Shown piece after piece: positions 34,800 to 44,236 of a DNA stretch of 64,000 nt. Where the stretch lies: positions 160,505-224,504 of the forward strand of contig NZ_FNEN01000004.1 of assembly GCF_900100185.1 (NCBI RefSeq). Reading direction: 5' to 3'. The position numbers and the translations under genes are program-made. Each line of letters opens with the position of its first letter. The first letter of the stretch is position 1. Under the pieces are notes generated by a model that worked only from the letters and a program-made list of their open reading frames with translations, did no database searches and was not told where the DNA came from. This DNA is from Natribacillus halophilus (GTDB lineage: Bacteria; Bacillota; Bacilli; Bacillales; Marinococcaceae).

Positions 34800-35600
34800 T
34801 CTCTTATCTCACTAGTGGCAGTACAATAGAAATCCTAAATATATCCATGTAGTCATAAGAGTTCGCTGTCAGATAGTGATAGTGTGATGACCGTAGAGAG
34901 TCTGTAGAGAATCTGAGGAAAATACCCGAACAGATCATGACAGGAGATTATGTGTAAGGCTGTACAAGAAAAGATCGTGTAGTTTAGTGGCAGTGTTGTG
35001 AAGAACAAGGGAATCCAGCAGGCCTTTGTATGGTGGACTGGACAGACAAATAGAGCGAGGAAAACCCAATGGTCTGCTGGTAGAGTTTTACTGAATGATA
35101 CTACCTCCAAGTATTAAGTCCTGCGCTACACGAGCAAGTGCTTAGGAACAGTAAAAGCAATACGAGGTGAATTACTTAGAAAATGATAATAAGAAATTAT
35201 GAGGTTATAATGAATTCTATGGCGTAGTCGAAGAAATTTCAATGTCTTTATCAAGTCCATGAGACAAAAGTTGAAAGTTGGTAAGCAGTCCGATTAGGAA
35301 GAAAATGTAAAACGAGAAGATAAAGATCTATGAATCAAAAGTTTATTTCTGTCACTCTGAAATATTGATGCAAAATTCCCCGAACTATGCTCTAAGGGGA
35401 TTTAGGCTATATCAATGACATCTAGAGTGTAGTCGAGTGTAGTCTATAGAGTGGTTCATGAAAAACAAATAAGTAGAGAGGATCGAGGAGTGATATAGAA
35501 GCGAGATCATAGAAATTGCTGAAAACTACCCTGCAGGGGAGTTTTGGGAGGCCGTATCTCACCCCTTCGGAATATTCCGAAAGTGTGTGCTCTCAAGTGT
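34800..35600 (+). mobile_element. Degenerate ORF-less group II intron-like sequence
   Basis: About 0.9 kb without ORF separates dctP from dctQ. Several segments match the intron at 57 kb and the Oceanobacillus IIC intron pattern: AGTGGCAG near 34813, CAGATAGTG with GTGATGACCG near 34870-34895, GAATCTGAGGAAAATACC near 34910, then GTGTAAGGCTGTACAAG near 34951. A domain III-like ACCCTGCAGGGGA lies at 35528. The expected domain V is not convincing; in its place stands the palindrome TTCGGAATATTCCGAA (35566-35581). A domain I-III relic or unusual variant is likely. Confidence 0.5.
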
Positions 35601-35693
35601 CCTACGAGGTAGCTTCCATCAGACACCCGTGAATTATTGAGAACTAACGAGCATGTTGGAGAAAATCTTATTATATTGAGGGAGGAATCAAAA

Positions 35694-36188
35694 TTGAAAA
35701 CCGTCTTTTCAACTTACAACTCCATAATCGATAGGGTAAATAGAATTGCTGGATGGTTTATAGCTATCTTGCTAGTAGTTATGACAATTTTGATTTCTTG
35801 GCAAGTATTTGCACGTTTCGTTATGGGCTCACCGTTGGAATTTTCTGAGGAAATTGCAAGATTTATAATGATATGGCTGACTATGATTGGTGCTGCTTAT
35901 GCATATAGAAAAGGAACCCTAATATCTGTAGATGTGCTGATTGAATTTACTGGTCGAAAGATTACCAAGTCACTAAACATACTTGTGCCATTTATAAGCA
36001 TTATTTTCGCGTTAGCGCTGATTATTTACGGTTTCGATCTACTTGACAGAGTATCTTCGCAAACAGCGCCAAGTACTAGAATATCTATGTTTTGGCCAAA
36101 TCTAGCCATACCTATCTCAGGCATCTTAATATTATTTAACTCCATTGCTTTGATCATTGATGAATTCATAGAGAAAGGAGATAGTTAA
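35694..36188 (+). CDS. dctQ: TRAP transporter small membrane subunit DctQ
   Basis: 164 aa protein with four predicted membrane helices, beginning near residues 20, 50, 90 and 130. The WQVFARFVMGSPLEFSEEIARF segment (shown here as a family hallmark in two parts, WQVFARFV and SEEIARF) is typical of DctQ. TTG at 35694 was chosen because GGGAGG precedes it; the longer frame starts in the intron-like region. Adjoins dctM with one base between stop and ATG. Confidence 0.9.
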   Translation: MKTVFSTYNSIIDRVNRIAGWFIAILLVVMTILISWQVFARFVMGSPLEFSEEIARFIMIWLTMIGAAYAYRKGTLISVDVLIEFTGRKITKSLNILVPFISIIFALALIIYGFDLLDRVSSQTAPSTRISMFWPNLAIPISGILILFNSIALIIDEFIEKGDS

Positions 36189-37460
36189 ATGGCGAGTTTA
36201 CTTTTTATATTATTGGGAGTGTTTTTGCTTTTAGGAGTACCTATAGCTTTTGCTTTAGGGTTAGCATCCGTAATAACAGTTTGGCAGGGTGACTTTACTC
36301 AAATGGTGGTCGTAGTCCAGCAAATATTTAACTCAATCAATTCTTTCCCCTTAATGGCTATCCCGTTTTTTATTTTAGCTGGATACTTAATGCAAAGTGG
36401 AGGAATATCAGAGCGGCTTATAGGCTTTTCTAATACCTTAGTAGGCAATATATCTGGAGGGCTAGCAATTGTAGCAATAATTACATCTATGTTTTTTGCA
36501 GCTATTTCCGGTTCAGGAGCGGCAACAACAGCAGCAATCGGGTCTATTTTAATTCCAGCTATGGTTACAAAAGGATATGACGAAAAATTCGCTGCTGCAA
36601 ACCAAGCTTCTGCAGGTGCATTAGGAGTAATTATTCCACCGAGTATTCCATTAATTCTCTACGCAGTATCAGCTAATGTTTCAGTAGGAGATATGTTTAT
36701 AGCAGGGATATTACCAGGAATCCTAGTAACAATGTCGTTAATTATATTTGCTTATTTATATTCTAAAGTAAAAGGGTACGTAGGTGTAAAAAAAACCTCA
36801 TTTAAAGAAATCTTTATAGCAGGTCGAAAGGCAATTTTGGCACTGTTTATGCCATTCCTAGTATTAGGAGGTATTTATGGAGGTATTTTTACACCGACAG
36901 AAGCTGCAGTCGTTGCAGTAATCTACGCTTTTATTGTAGGAGTTATTATTTATCGTGAAATCAAGCTTAGAGATATCATAGAAATATTTCGAAAATCCGC
37001 TAGTATGACGGCAATTATACTAAGCGTTATAGGAACAGCGGGTTTATACGGTTATATTATGCAAAATCTTCGTGTGCCTAATATGATGTCAGATGCAGTA
37101 GTTGGAACAGTTGCAAGTCCGATAATTTTTCTTTTGTTGTCTGCTGTTCTTCTCCTTATTGTCGGTATGTTTATAGAAGCAGCAGCAGCCATTCTCATAT
37201 TTGTCCCTATTCTTCTACCAATTGCTGTCGAATTTGGTGTTGACCCTGTGCATTTTGGAATCATTATGGTGGTTAATTTAGCTATGGGGCTATTCACACC
37301 TCCAGTAGGATTAAATTTATTTGTGGCTTCACAAATTTCGAATGTAAGTATTGGGAGATTAACAACAGCAGTGATTCCTTTTGTGGCTATTCTACTAATT
37401 AATGTGTTGATTATTAGTTTCATGCCATTTTTGTCAACTTGGCTTCCTTCCTTGAGATGA
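36189..37460 (+). CDS. dctM: TRAP transporter large permease subunit DctM
   Basis: 423 aa integral membrane protein of the ion transporter superfamily with about twelve helices; it uses the sodium or proton gradient to import the ligand delivered by DctP. Conserved segments FPLMAIPFFILAG, ISGSGAATTAAIGS, IIPPSIPLILYA and GLFTPPVGLNLFV are intact. Overall a complete transporter with dctP and dctQ. Confidence 0.95.
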   Translation: MASLLFILLGVFLLLGVPIAFALGLASVITVWQGDFTQMVVVVQQIFNSINSFPLMAIPFFILAGYLMQSGGISERLIGFSNTLVGNISGGLAIVAIITSMFFAAISGSGAATTAAIGSILIPAMVTKGYDEKFAAANQASAGALGVIIPPSIPLILYAVSANVSVGDMFIAGILPGILVTMSLIIFAYLYSKVKGYVGVKKTSFKEIFIAGRKAILALFMPFLVLGGIYGGIFTPTEAAVVAVIYAFIVGVIIYREIKLRDIIEIFRKSASMTAIILSVIGTAGLYGYIMQNLRVPNMMSDAVVGTVASPIIFLLLSAVLLLIVGMFIEAAAAILIFVPILLPIAVEFGVDPVHFGIIMVVNLAMGLFTPPVGLNLFVASQISNVSIGRLTTAVIPFVAILLINVLIISFMPFLSTWLPSLR

Positions 37461-37518
37461 AAGATTAGGGTAAGATGACACAAGAAATAAATATGATTCA
37501 AAGAGAGGATGATATAAT

Positions 37519-38295
37519 TTGTACAGTAATTGGAACTTTAAAGAATCATTGAAAGATTGTAGTGTTCTTGTAACGGGTGGATCAAAAGGGATTGGTTATC
37601 ATTCTGCTCTAGCATTTGCTGAAAACGGTTCTAAAGTAGCTGTTTTAGCTAGAGATGGTAAGGATATCCAAGAAGCTGTACGATTACTGAGAAAAACAGG
37701 TAATGAAAATATAGTTGGAATTCAGGGGGATATTTCTAATCAGGAAGAGAATAAGCAGATACTTCAAAAAGTAGTAACAGCATTTGGTAGTGTTGACGTG
37801 TTGGTTAATAGCGCTGGAATAAATAGACCTAAAAGTACCCTAGAAATAACAGAAGAAGATTGGGATCAAATTTTAGATATAAATTTAAAAGGAGCCTTCT
37901 TTTTATCACAAGAAGTATGTAATCAAATGGTTCAACAAAAGAGTGGAAAAATAATTAATATATCTTCACAAATGGGACACGTAGGTTATTACGGAAGAAC
38001 AGCTTATTGCGCTAGCAAAGGTGGTTTGGAACTAATGACAAAGGCAATGGCGGTCGAATTAGCTGAATACAATATTCAGATAAACACGGTTGCACCAACG
38101 TTTATTGAAACCTCACTTACTGAAGAGTACTTTAAAGACGATTATTTTAAAGAAAAAGTAATAAACAATATTCCATTGAAGAAGATAGGCAAACCGAAAG
38201 ATGTGGTAGGAGCTGTTCTATATTTGGCTTCGGATATGTCTAATTTAGTAACTGGAACGTCATTAAAAGTAGATGGTGGGTGGACCGCTTGGTAG
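37519..38295 (+). CDS. SDR-family oxidoreductase
   Basis: 258 aa short-chain dehydrogenase with TGGSKGIG, NSAGINRP, SSQMGHVG and YCASKGG (Tyr and Lys catalytic pair). Related to gluconate 5-dehydrogenase and 3-oxoacyl reductases. TTG start at 37519. It lies between the TRAP permease and a dehydrogenase and overlaps the latter, so it likely oxidises or reduces a hydroxyl of the imported substrate. Exact substrate not recognisable. Confidence 0.87.
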   Translation: MYSNWNFKESLKDCSVLVTGGSKGIGYHSALAFAENGSKVAVLARDGKDIQEAVRLLRKTGNENIVGIQGDISNQEENKQILQKVVTAFGSVDVLVNSAGINRPKSTLEITEEDWDQILDINLKGAFFLSQEVCNQMVQQKSGKIINISSQMGHVGYYGRTAYCASKGGLELMTKAMAVELAEYNIQINTVAPTFIETSLTEEYFKDDYFKEKVINNIPLKKIGKPKDVVGAVLYLASDMSNLVTGTSLKVDGGWTAW

Positions 38296-39236
38296 TTAGT
38301 AATGAAGTGGAAGAAAATGTGGTAGTCATTGGTACGGGAACTATGGGATCATCTATTGCCCTGAACTTCGCGTCTTCAAACATTCAAGTAAAAATGTATG
38401 GAATAAATAATGAAGAAATTCACAAGGCTGTGAGATTAATAAAAGAAAAAGTCATGTTTTTGTATCAATCAGAACTAATTTCGAAGGCAGATGTTGAAAG
38501 CATACCCAAAAATATTATCTCTACTACCTCTCTTTCATATGCTCTAAAAAATTCATCTTTTATCATTGAAGCAGTACCAGAAAATTTAGAGTTAAAGCAA
38601 AGCCTATTTCATAACATAGAGATGCTATGCAGTAGGGATGCGATAATTGCTAGTAATACCTCGAGTCTAAAGCCAACGGAAATAAGTAAAAAACTAGAAT
38701 TTCAAGACCGTATAATGGTTACTCATTTTTGGAATCCTGCACACTTAATTCCTTTAGTAGAGATTGTTAAAGGAGAACATACATCAGAAGAAGTTGTAGA
38801 ACGGTCGATGAAATTGATGAAGCAGATAGGAAAGCAAGCGATAAAAGTGGAAAGGGAAATTACAGGGTTTGTCGGTAATCGACTTCAGTATGCGTTGTTT
38901 CGTGAAGCCCAGTATTTACTAGAAAATAAAGTCGCTTCTGTTGAAGATATTGATACTGCAGTCGAAACAAGTATAGGCCGAAGGCTAGGAGAAACTGGCC
39001 CTTTTAAAACTGCAGATATGGGAGGGTTGGACGTATTTAAATCGATTTCAGAATATATCTTTCCAGATCTAGCGATTGATAGATCCCCATTACCAAACCT
39101 ACACAACCATGTTGCCAAGGGTAATTATGGACAAAAAAGTGGCAACGGTTATTATAAATGGTCCCAAGATTTTAATGATGAAATGAATGCGAAAAGAGAA
39201 AAAGAATTAGTTCGTTTTCTAAAAAAGGATAGATAG
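38280..39236 (+). CDS. 3-hydroxyacyl-CoA dehydrogenase family protein
   Basis: 318 aa NAD-dependent enzyme. VIGTGTMGSSIAL is the Rossmann loop; ASNTSSL, the catalytic region THFWNPAHLIPLVEIV and TGFVGNRLQYAL are conserved. The FWNPAH form is more like free-acid dehydrogenases of this family (L-gulonate or carnitine type) than classical HBD, so the substrate may not be a CoA ester. The start is GTG 38280 or TTG 38289, both inside the end of the previous gene; translation is coupled. Confidence 0.87.
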   Translation: MDRLVVSNEVEENVVVIGTGTMGSSIALNFASSNIQVKMYGINNEEIHKAVRLIKEKVMFLYQSELISKADVESIPKNIISTTSLSYALKNSSFIIEAVPENLELKQSLFHNIEMLCSRDAIIASNTSSLKPTEISKKLEFQDRIMVTHFWNPAHLIPLVEIVKGEHTSEEVVERSMKLMKQIGKQAIKVEREITGFVGNRLQYALFREAQYLLENKVASVEDIDTAVETSIGRRLGETGPFKTADMGGLDVFKSISEYIFPDLAIDRSPLPNLHNHVAKGNYGQKSGNGYYKWSQDFNDEMNAKREKELVRFLKKDR

Positions 39237-39260
39237 GTTTTTTAGGGAGGGCATAAGAAA

Positions 39261-40802
39261 GTGAAAAAATTATATGATGAAGAAATTGTCTGGGAAATGT
39301 TTAATCAAAAAAAATCGATCTCTAATTTAAATCACTTATTTTCTATGTCTGCGGAAAATAATAAAGATGGTCTAGCGTTTAAACAAGATGATCGAACATT
39401 AACGTATAATCAAACCAATTATCATTGCGGGAATATAGCTAGTTATCTACTGGGAACTTTAAAAGTTAAAAAGGGAGACAGAGTGGCAGCGATGATGTCT
39501 AATTCCATCGAATATGCTTGTCTCGTTTTTAGTTGCATTAAAATAGGTGCTGTTTTACTTCCATTAAATGTTAATCTCAAAAAAAATGAATTGCAATACA
39601 TCTTAAGTGATGCGCAACCAAAAGTATGTATTGTAGATATTGATTTGGCTGATAATCTTCCAAGGAATAATGATTGGGAGATACTCTATAGCAGAGATTT
39701 ATTATTATTAAAAAAGCAAAAAACTATAAAAGCTCCAGATATAATTATAGATAAAGAAGATCCAGCTTTCTTAATTTATACATCAGGGACCACAGGGAGA
39801 CCAAAAGGTGCGCTTCTACATCATGGAGGCGTCATTCACAGTGTATTGAACTACTACCATTGTTTTCAAACACATGCTAGCACTAAAACAATTATAGCAG
39901 TACCGCTATTTCATGTAACTGGTTTAATCGGTCAGCTAATTCATGTATTCTTTGCAGGGGGAACCTCTATAATTTTAAAAAGGTACCAAACAAAGCCTTT
40001 TATTGAAAAAATGATAAAAGAACAAGCTGATTTTTTATTTAATGTGCCAACTATTTACACTATGTTGATTTCGACCATGGAAAAGGAAAAAATATCAAGC
40101 GTAGCGCACGTGCAAACCGTGGCTTTTGGAGGTGCGCCTATGCAAACTTCTCTTTTTAATAAAATTAAAGCAATTTTTCCAAATGCCTATTTACACAATT
40201 GTTATGGAGCAACAGAAACCTGTTCACCAGCTACCATAATGCCACGTAATTTTTTAGAGTCTAAAGTAGAATCAGTAGGATTGCCAGTTTCTCAAGCTAA
40301 GTTGAAAGTTATAAATAACGACGGAAAAGAGTGTGAGCCAGGAGAAACTGGCGAGCTATTAATAAAGGGTCCGATGATTATAAAAAAATACTGGAATTTT
40401 GAAGAGGCTAACCAAAAAAATTTTATTGAAGGATTCTGGTATTCTGGTGATTATGCTTCTATTGATAAAGATGGATATGTTTATATTAAGGATAGAAAAA
40501 AAGATATGATTAATCGTGGTGGAGAAAATATCTATTCAATAGAAATAGAGAATGTTTTAAGTAGATATGACGAAGTAGATGAAGTTGCAGTCATAGGGAT
40601 TCCTCATTCTTTGTACGGGGAAGCAGTAAAAGCATATATAGTGCCAAAATCTGACAATCTTAATCTTGAAGATATCCAAGAATTTTCTTCTAAATCATTA
40701 GCAAAATACAAAGTTCCGGAATTCATTGAAATTGTGGATGAACTTCCAAAAAATCCTGGGGGAAAAGTTTTGAAATCTCAATTAAAAAAAGGGAGCGTAT
40801 AG
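39261..40802 (+). CDS. AMP-forming acyl-CoA ligase
   Basis: 513 aa member of the ANL superfamily activating an organic acid to its CoA thioester with ATP. The P-loop [16 protein letters not shown], the A5 motif YGATETCS, the GELLIKGPM and the hinge [18 protein letters not shown] are present, and the C-terminal catalytic lysine lies in [16 protein letters not shown] start at 39261 after AGGGAGGG. The acid specificity cannot be read from sequence. Confidence 0.92.
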   Translation: MKKLYDEEIVWEMFNQKKSISNLNHLFSMSAENNKDGLAFKQDDRTLTYNQTNYHCGNIASYLLGTLKVKKGDRVAAMMSNSIEYACLVFSCIKIGAVLLPLNVNLKKNELQYILSDAQPKVCIVDIDLADNLPRNNDWEILYSRDLLLLKKQKTIKAPDIIIDKEDPAFLIYTSGTTGRPKGALLHHGGVIHSVLNYYHCFQTHASTKTIIAVPLFHVTGLIGQLIHVFFAGGTSIILKRYQTKPFIEKMIKEQADFLFNVPTIYTMLISTMEKEKISSVAHVQTVAFGGAPMQTSLFNKIKAIFPNAYLHNCYGATETCSPATIMPRNFLESKVESVGLPVSQAKLKVINNDGKECEPGETGELLIKGPMIIKKYWNFEEANQKNFIEGFWYSGDYASIDKDGYVYIKDRKKDMINRGGENIYSIEIENVLSRYDEVDEVAVIGIPHSLYGEAVKAYIVPKSDNLNLEDIQEFSSKSLAKYKVPEFIEIVDELPKNPGGKVLKSQLKKGSV

Positions 40803-40806
40803 ATCA

Positions 40807-42081
40807 ATGACAATTTTTCTAAAACAAGGAAAAACAAATTCGGAAAAACGAGCAGCTGACACGAAAGTTCAGGAAGCAGTAAGCGAAATCATTCAAGAAA
40901 TTGAAGAACGTGGTGATACAGCTGTCAGAGAACTCTCGGAAAAATTTGATCAGTGGTCTCCGAAAAACTTTCGTCTTTCTAAAGAAGATATTGATACCGC
41001 GATTGCTGAATTACCGGATGATGTTATCCATGACATCAAATTCGCACAAGAGCAGATAGAAAATTTTGCCAATCATCAACGTGAATCGATTAAAGATATC
41101 GAAGTAGAAACCCATTCAGGTGTATTCCTTGGGCATAAAAACATACCGATTAACAGTGTCGGCTGTTATATACCTGGTGGACGTTATCCAATGGTTGCGT
41201 CTGCTCATATGAGTATTATCACAGCAAAAGTGGCTGGTGTAGAACGTGTGATTGCATGCACCCCTCCGGCAAACGGAAGAGTTCCATCTGCTACTGTCGC
41301 TGCCATGTATATGGCAGGGGCTGATGATATTTATTTGTTAGGTGGCGTACAGGCGATGACAGCCATGGGGGTAGGAACAGAAACAATAGATTCGGTAGAT
41401 ATGATAGTAGGCCCCGGTAACCCCTTTGTAGCAGAAGCGAAGCGTCAACTTTTTGGACGTGTTGGCATTGACTTATTAGCAGGCCCTACAGAAGTCCTAG
41501 TGATTGCTGACGATACAGCCGATGTGGAAATGGTAGCAACTGATATTTTGGGACAAGCAGAGCATGGTCCCACGTCTCCAGGCGCATTAATCACAACGTC
41601 TCAATCCTTGGCTGAATCACTGGAAGATGAGATTTCTCGACAATTAAATACATTACCTACGGCAGATATTGCAAGGATCGCATGGAGAGATAATGGTTCA
41701 ATTATAATAGTTGAAGACAAGGAAGAAGCTGTTTATGAAGCTGATAAGCTCGCCTTTGAGCATGTCGAAGTAATCACAGAAGATCCAGAGTATTTCTTGA
41801 ATAACCTCACGAACTATGGAGCACTATTCCTTGGTCCTGAAACAAATGTTGCTTACGGTGATAAGGTTATAGGCACAAATCATACCCTTCCTACAAAACA
41901 AGCAGCTAGATATACCGGTGGGCTTTGGGTTGGTAAATTTTTAAAAAACTGCACGTATCAGAGGGTTACCCCAGAAGCTAGCGTGGAAATTGGTAGGTAT
42001 GCTGAAAGGCTATGTGATTTGGAAGGGTTTATAGGGCACAGAAAACAAGCTTCTTTACGTGTTCGCCGTTATGAAAAGTAG
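40807..42081 (+). CDS. HisD/HpsN-family zinc alcohol dehydrogenase
   Basis: 424 aa protein of the histidinol dehydrogenase fold. [32 protein letters not shown] and [13 protein letters not shown] (zinc-binding Gln and His) are typical. No other histidine gene is near, and the AEHGP form with the TRAP transporter resembles homologues that oxidise diols or hydroxy-acids, such as sulfopropanediol 3-dehydrogenase HpsN. No sulfonate lyase is present, so that substrate is not assumed. Four bases after the ligase stop. Confidence 0.85.
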   Translation: MTIFLKQGKTNSEKRAADTKVQEAVSEIIQEIEERGDTAVRELSEKFDQWSPKNFRLSKEDIDTAIAELPDDVIHDIKFAQEQIENFANHQRESIKDIEVETHSGVFLGHKNIPINSVGCYIPGGRYPMVASAHMSIITAKVAGVERVIACTPPANGRVPSATVAAMYMAGADDIYLLGGVQAMTAMGVGTETIDSVDMIVGPGNPFVAEAKRQLFGRVGIDLLAGPTEVLVIADDTADVEMVATDILGQAEHGPTSPGALITTSQSLAESLEDEISRQLNTLPTADIARIAWRDNGSIIIVEDKEEAVYEADKLAFEHVEVITEDPEYFLNNLTNYGALFLGPETNVAYGDKVIGTNHTLPTKQAARYTGGLWVGKFLKNCTYQRVTPEASVEIGRYAERLCDLEGFIGHRKQASLRVRRYEK

Positions 42082-42181
42082 ATCAGTGTTTTAACAGCGC
42101 TTTACAATTGATTTTCTTTAGCTAACTTTTTGACATTTTATTAGGTTTTTAACTGTCCTTCTCGTGTTGTCTTTTTAAGAA

Positions 42182-42804
42182 GCGGCAGCGATATATATCA
42201 CAAATCAAATCGTCTATTATGCGCTGAACGATCGAGCGAATATCAAGCCTGGTGAAGTGCTGCTCGTCCACACCGGTTCCGGCGGGCGTGGGTTCCGCCG
42301 CCATACAACTAGGCAAAGCCGTCGGCACCCGTGTAATGCTACCGCGGCAGTGCCTGAAAAAGTCCAAGTATGTAAAGATTTAGGCGCCGACATCGCCATT
42401 GATTACAAAGCCGCCGATTTCGTCGATATTGTCAAAAAAGAACAGACGGTCGGGACGCTGATATCATCTTTGATCCTGTCGGAAGCGATACGTTCGATCG
42501 TTCCCGTAAATGTATCGCTTTCGCCGGGCGCATCCTGGTGGTCGGCTTCGCCGGCGGACGGATTCCGGAAGCACCCACCAATCACGCGTAGGTGAGAAAC
42601 TATTCGATCGTCGGCGTTCACTGGGGGTATATTGCTAGACTCTATGAAGAAGAGATGGTGCGCATACATCATACCCTTTGTGACATGTACGATGAAGGCC
42701 AAATTAATCCGTTGATTTATGAGCAGTTCTCTTTTGATGAAGTTCCACATGCCTTATTGGGGATCGGAAGACGTATGGAAAGTTGGTTGTAGATGTGAGG
42801 TAAT
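42182..42804 (+). pseudogene. Remnant of a quinone reductase-like MDR dehydrogenase
   Basis: Reading across frames gives an MDR cofactor domain: ITNQIVYYALNDRANIKPGE, VLLVHTGSGG, then AAIQLGKAVGTRV, EKVQVCKDLGADIAIDYK, DADIIFDPVGSDTFD, ILVVGFAGGRIPEAP and finally NYSIVGVHWGYI to a C-terminal YGKLVVDVR. At least three frameshifts (near 42292, 42335 and 42455) and a loss of the first 130 or so residues break it. Higher GC than the genes before it. Confidence 0.8.
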
Positions 42805-42884
42805 GAAACGACGTTTCCCGCTCTCTGGCAATACCCTCTCACCAAGTGATATGATGAAAGAAGATCACAAACGGAGGGTTTACC

Positions 42885-43091
42885 TTGAGTGTTCAATATT
42901 ATGTACAGGCCTATTTCAAATGGCTTTTTGGCGTGTTTTTTGGAGCGATAATATTAATCGTGGTGAATTGGACCTTAACCGATAATATGGAAGGGATCGT
43001 GTTGGCGATTATATTATTTGCGCTCGTCGGGCTGCTCTATCCTTTTTTGCAATTATATATGGAAAAGAGGAAAAGCCAAAAGGATGGGTGA
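42885..43091 (+). CDS. Small membrane protein with two predicted helices
   Basis: 68 aa, TTG start at 42885 behind GGAGGG. Two hydrophobic helices (about residues 11-28 and 36-57) with a charged C-terminus MEKRKSQKDG. No family recognised. It sits between a pseudogene and the tartrate dehydrogenase gene. Confidence 0.55.
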   Translation: MSVQYYVQAYFKWLFGVFFGAIILIVVNWTLTDNMEGIVLAIILFALVGLLYPFLQLYMEKRKSQKDG

Positions 43092-43173
43092 TCGTTTGTT
43101 GCTCGCCCCTCTACCATTTATTAGTTTTTATAGTAGAATTCTTAATATTTTTATAAAAACGGAGGCGTACACA

Positions 43174-44235
43174 ATGAAAACATATAAAATAGCATCAATA
43201 CCCGGTGACGGGATCGGAAAAGAAGTTGTTCCCGCTGCCATAAGGGTATTACGTGAGGTGGAAAACATACATGGCGGACTAAAATTTGAAGTTAGCGAAT
43301 ATCCGTGGGGAAGTGAATATTACCTGGAACATCAACAGATGATGCCGGAGGATGGTTTGGGTACTTTAAAACATTTTGACGCTATCTTTCTAGGCGCGGT
43401 CGGTAACCCGGACATCGTGCCGGATCATATTTCTTTATGGGAATTACTCATCAATATTAGACGTTCTTTTGAACAAGTCATTAATATCCGACCGGCGCGA
43501 ACATTTGCAGGTTTGAGCTCTAAATTGGCTAATTCCGAAGATTTCGACTTCATCGTTGTCCGCGAAAATAGCGAAGGGGAATATAGCGAGGCAGGAGGCA
43601 CGATTCACCAGGGGGGAGACAAAGTCGCGATTCAAAATGCGATTTTTTCCAGAAAAGGTACAGAACGAGCCATGAAGTTTGCCTTTGAATTAGCCGAACA
43701 GCGCAGGAATAAAGTGACGAGCGCGACGAAATCCAACGGGATCTACCACACTATGCCCTTTTGGGATGAAGTCTTTAAAGATGTCTCCGATAATTTTCCT
43801 GAGGTCCAAACAGAAAAGGAACACATCGATGCCCTCGCTGCCTCTTTTGTCACCCGTCCGGAAAGGTTTGATGTAATTGTTGCGAGCAACTTGTTTGGTG
43901 ATATATTAACAGACATAGGTGCTGCCATCATGGGAAGCGTTGGGATTGCGCCTGCGGCCAATATCAATATGAATGGAAAATATCCATCCATGTTTGAACC
44001 TGTCCATGGTTCGGCGCCTGATATTGAGGGAAAAGGGATGGCCAATCCGATCGGCCAAATTTGGACGGCAAAGATGATGCTCGATCACTTCGGGGAAACC
44101 GAAATAGCCGATCAACTACTGACGGCGATCGAAAGCGTGATTCGAAAAGGTATCGTCACACAAGATATCGGCGGTAAAGCGACGACGACGGAAGTGACTG
44201 ATGAAATCATCCAACAGTTAGCTGAGGTAACATAA
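43174..44235 (+). CDS. Tartrate/D-malate dehydrogenase (decarboxylating), YcsA/DmlA-like
   Basis: 353 aa member of the isocitrate/isopropylmalate dehydrogenase family. The N-terminus MKTYKIASIPGDGIGKEV, the substrate-binding INIRPAR, VVRENSEGEY, NLFGDILTDIGA and the late MFEPVHGSAPDI are intact. The SLWELLINIRRSFEQ pattern points to tartrate or D-malate rather than leucine synthesis. ATG at 43174 after CGGAGG. Only one base separates its stop from the next transposase ORF. Confidence 0.9.
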   Translation: MKTYKIASIPGDGIGKEVVPAAIRVLREVENIHGGLKFEVSEYPWGSEYYLEHQQMMPEDGLGTLKHFDAIFLGAVGNPDIVPDHISLWELLINIRRSFEQVINIRPARTFAGLSSKLANSEDFDFIVVRENSEGEYSEAGGTIHQGGDKVAIQNAIFSRKGTERAMKFAFELAEQRRNKVTSATKSNGIYHTMPFWDEVFKDVSDNFPEVQTEKEHIDALAASFVTRPERFDVIVASNLFGDILTDIGAAIMGSVGIAPAANINMNGKYPSMFEPVHGSAPDIEGKGMANPIGQIWTAKMMLDHFGETEIADQLLTAIESVIRKGIVTQDIGGKATTTEVTDEIIQQLAEVT

Positions 44236-44236
44236 T

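Noticed and set aside
40807..42081. Histidine biosynthesis gene hisD
   Set aside because: The fold matches, but no other his gene is near and the operon is catabolic with a TRAP transporter, so a HisD-like dehydrogenase of other specificity is more likely.
42719..42985. An 88-codon frame across the end of the MDR remnant
   Set aside because: It is the third frame of a decayed gene joined to leader sequence of the next gene.
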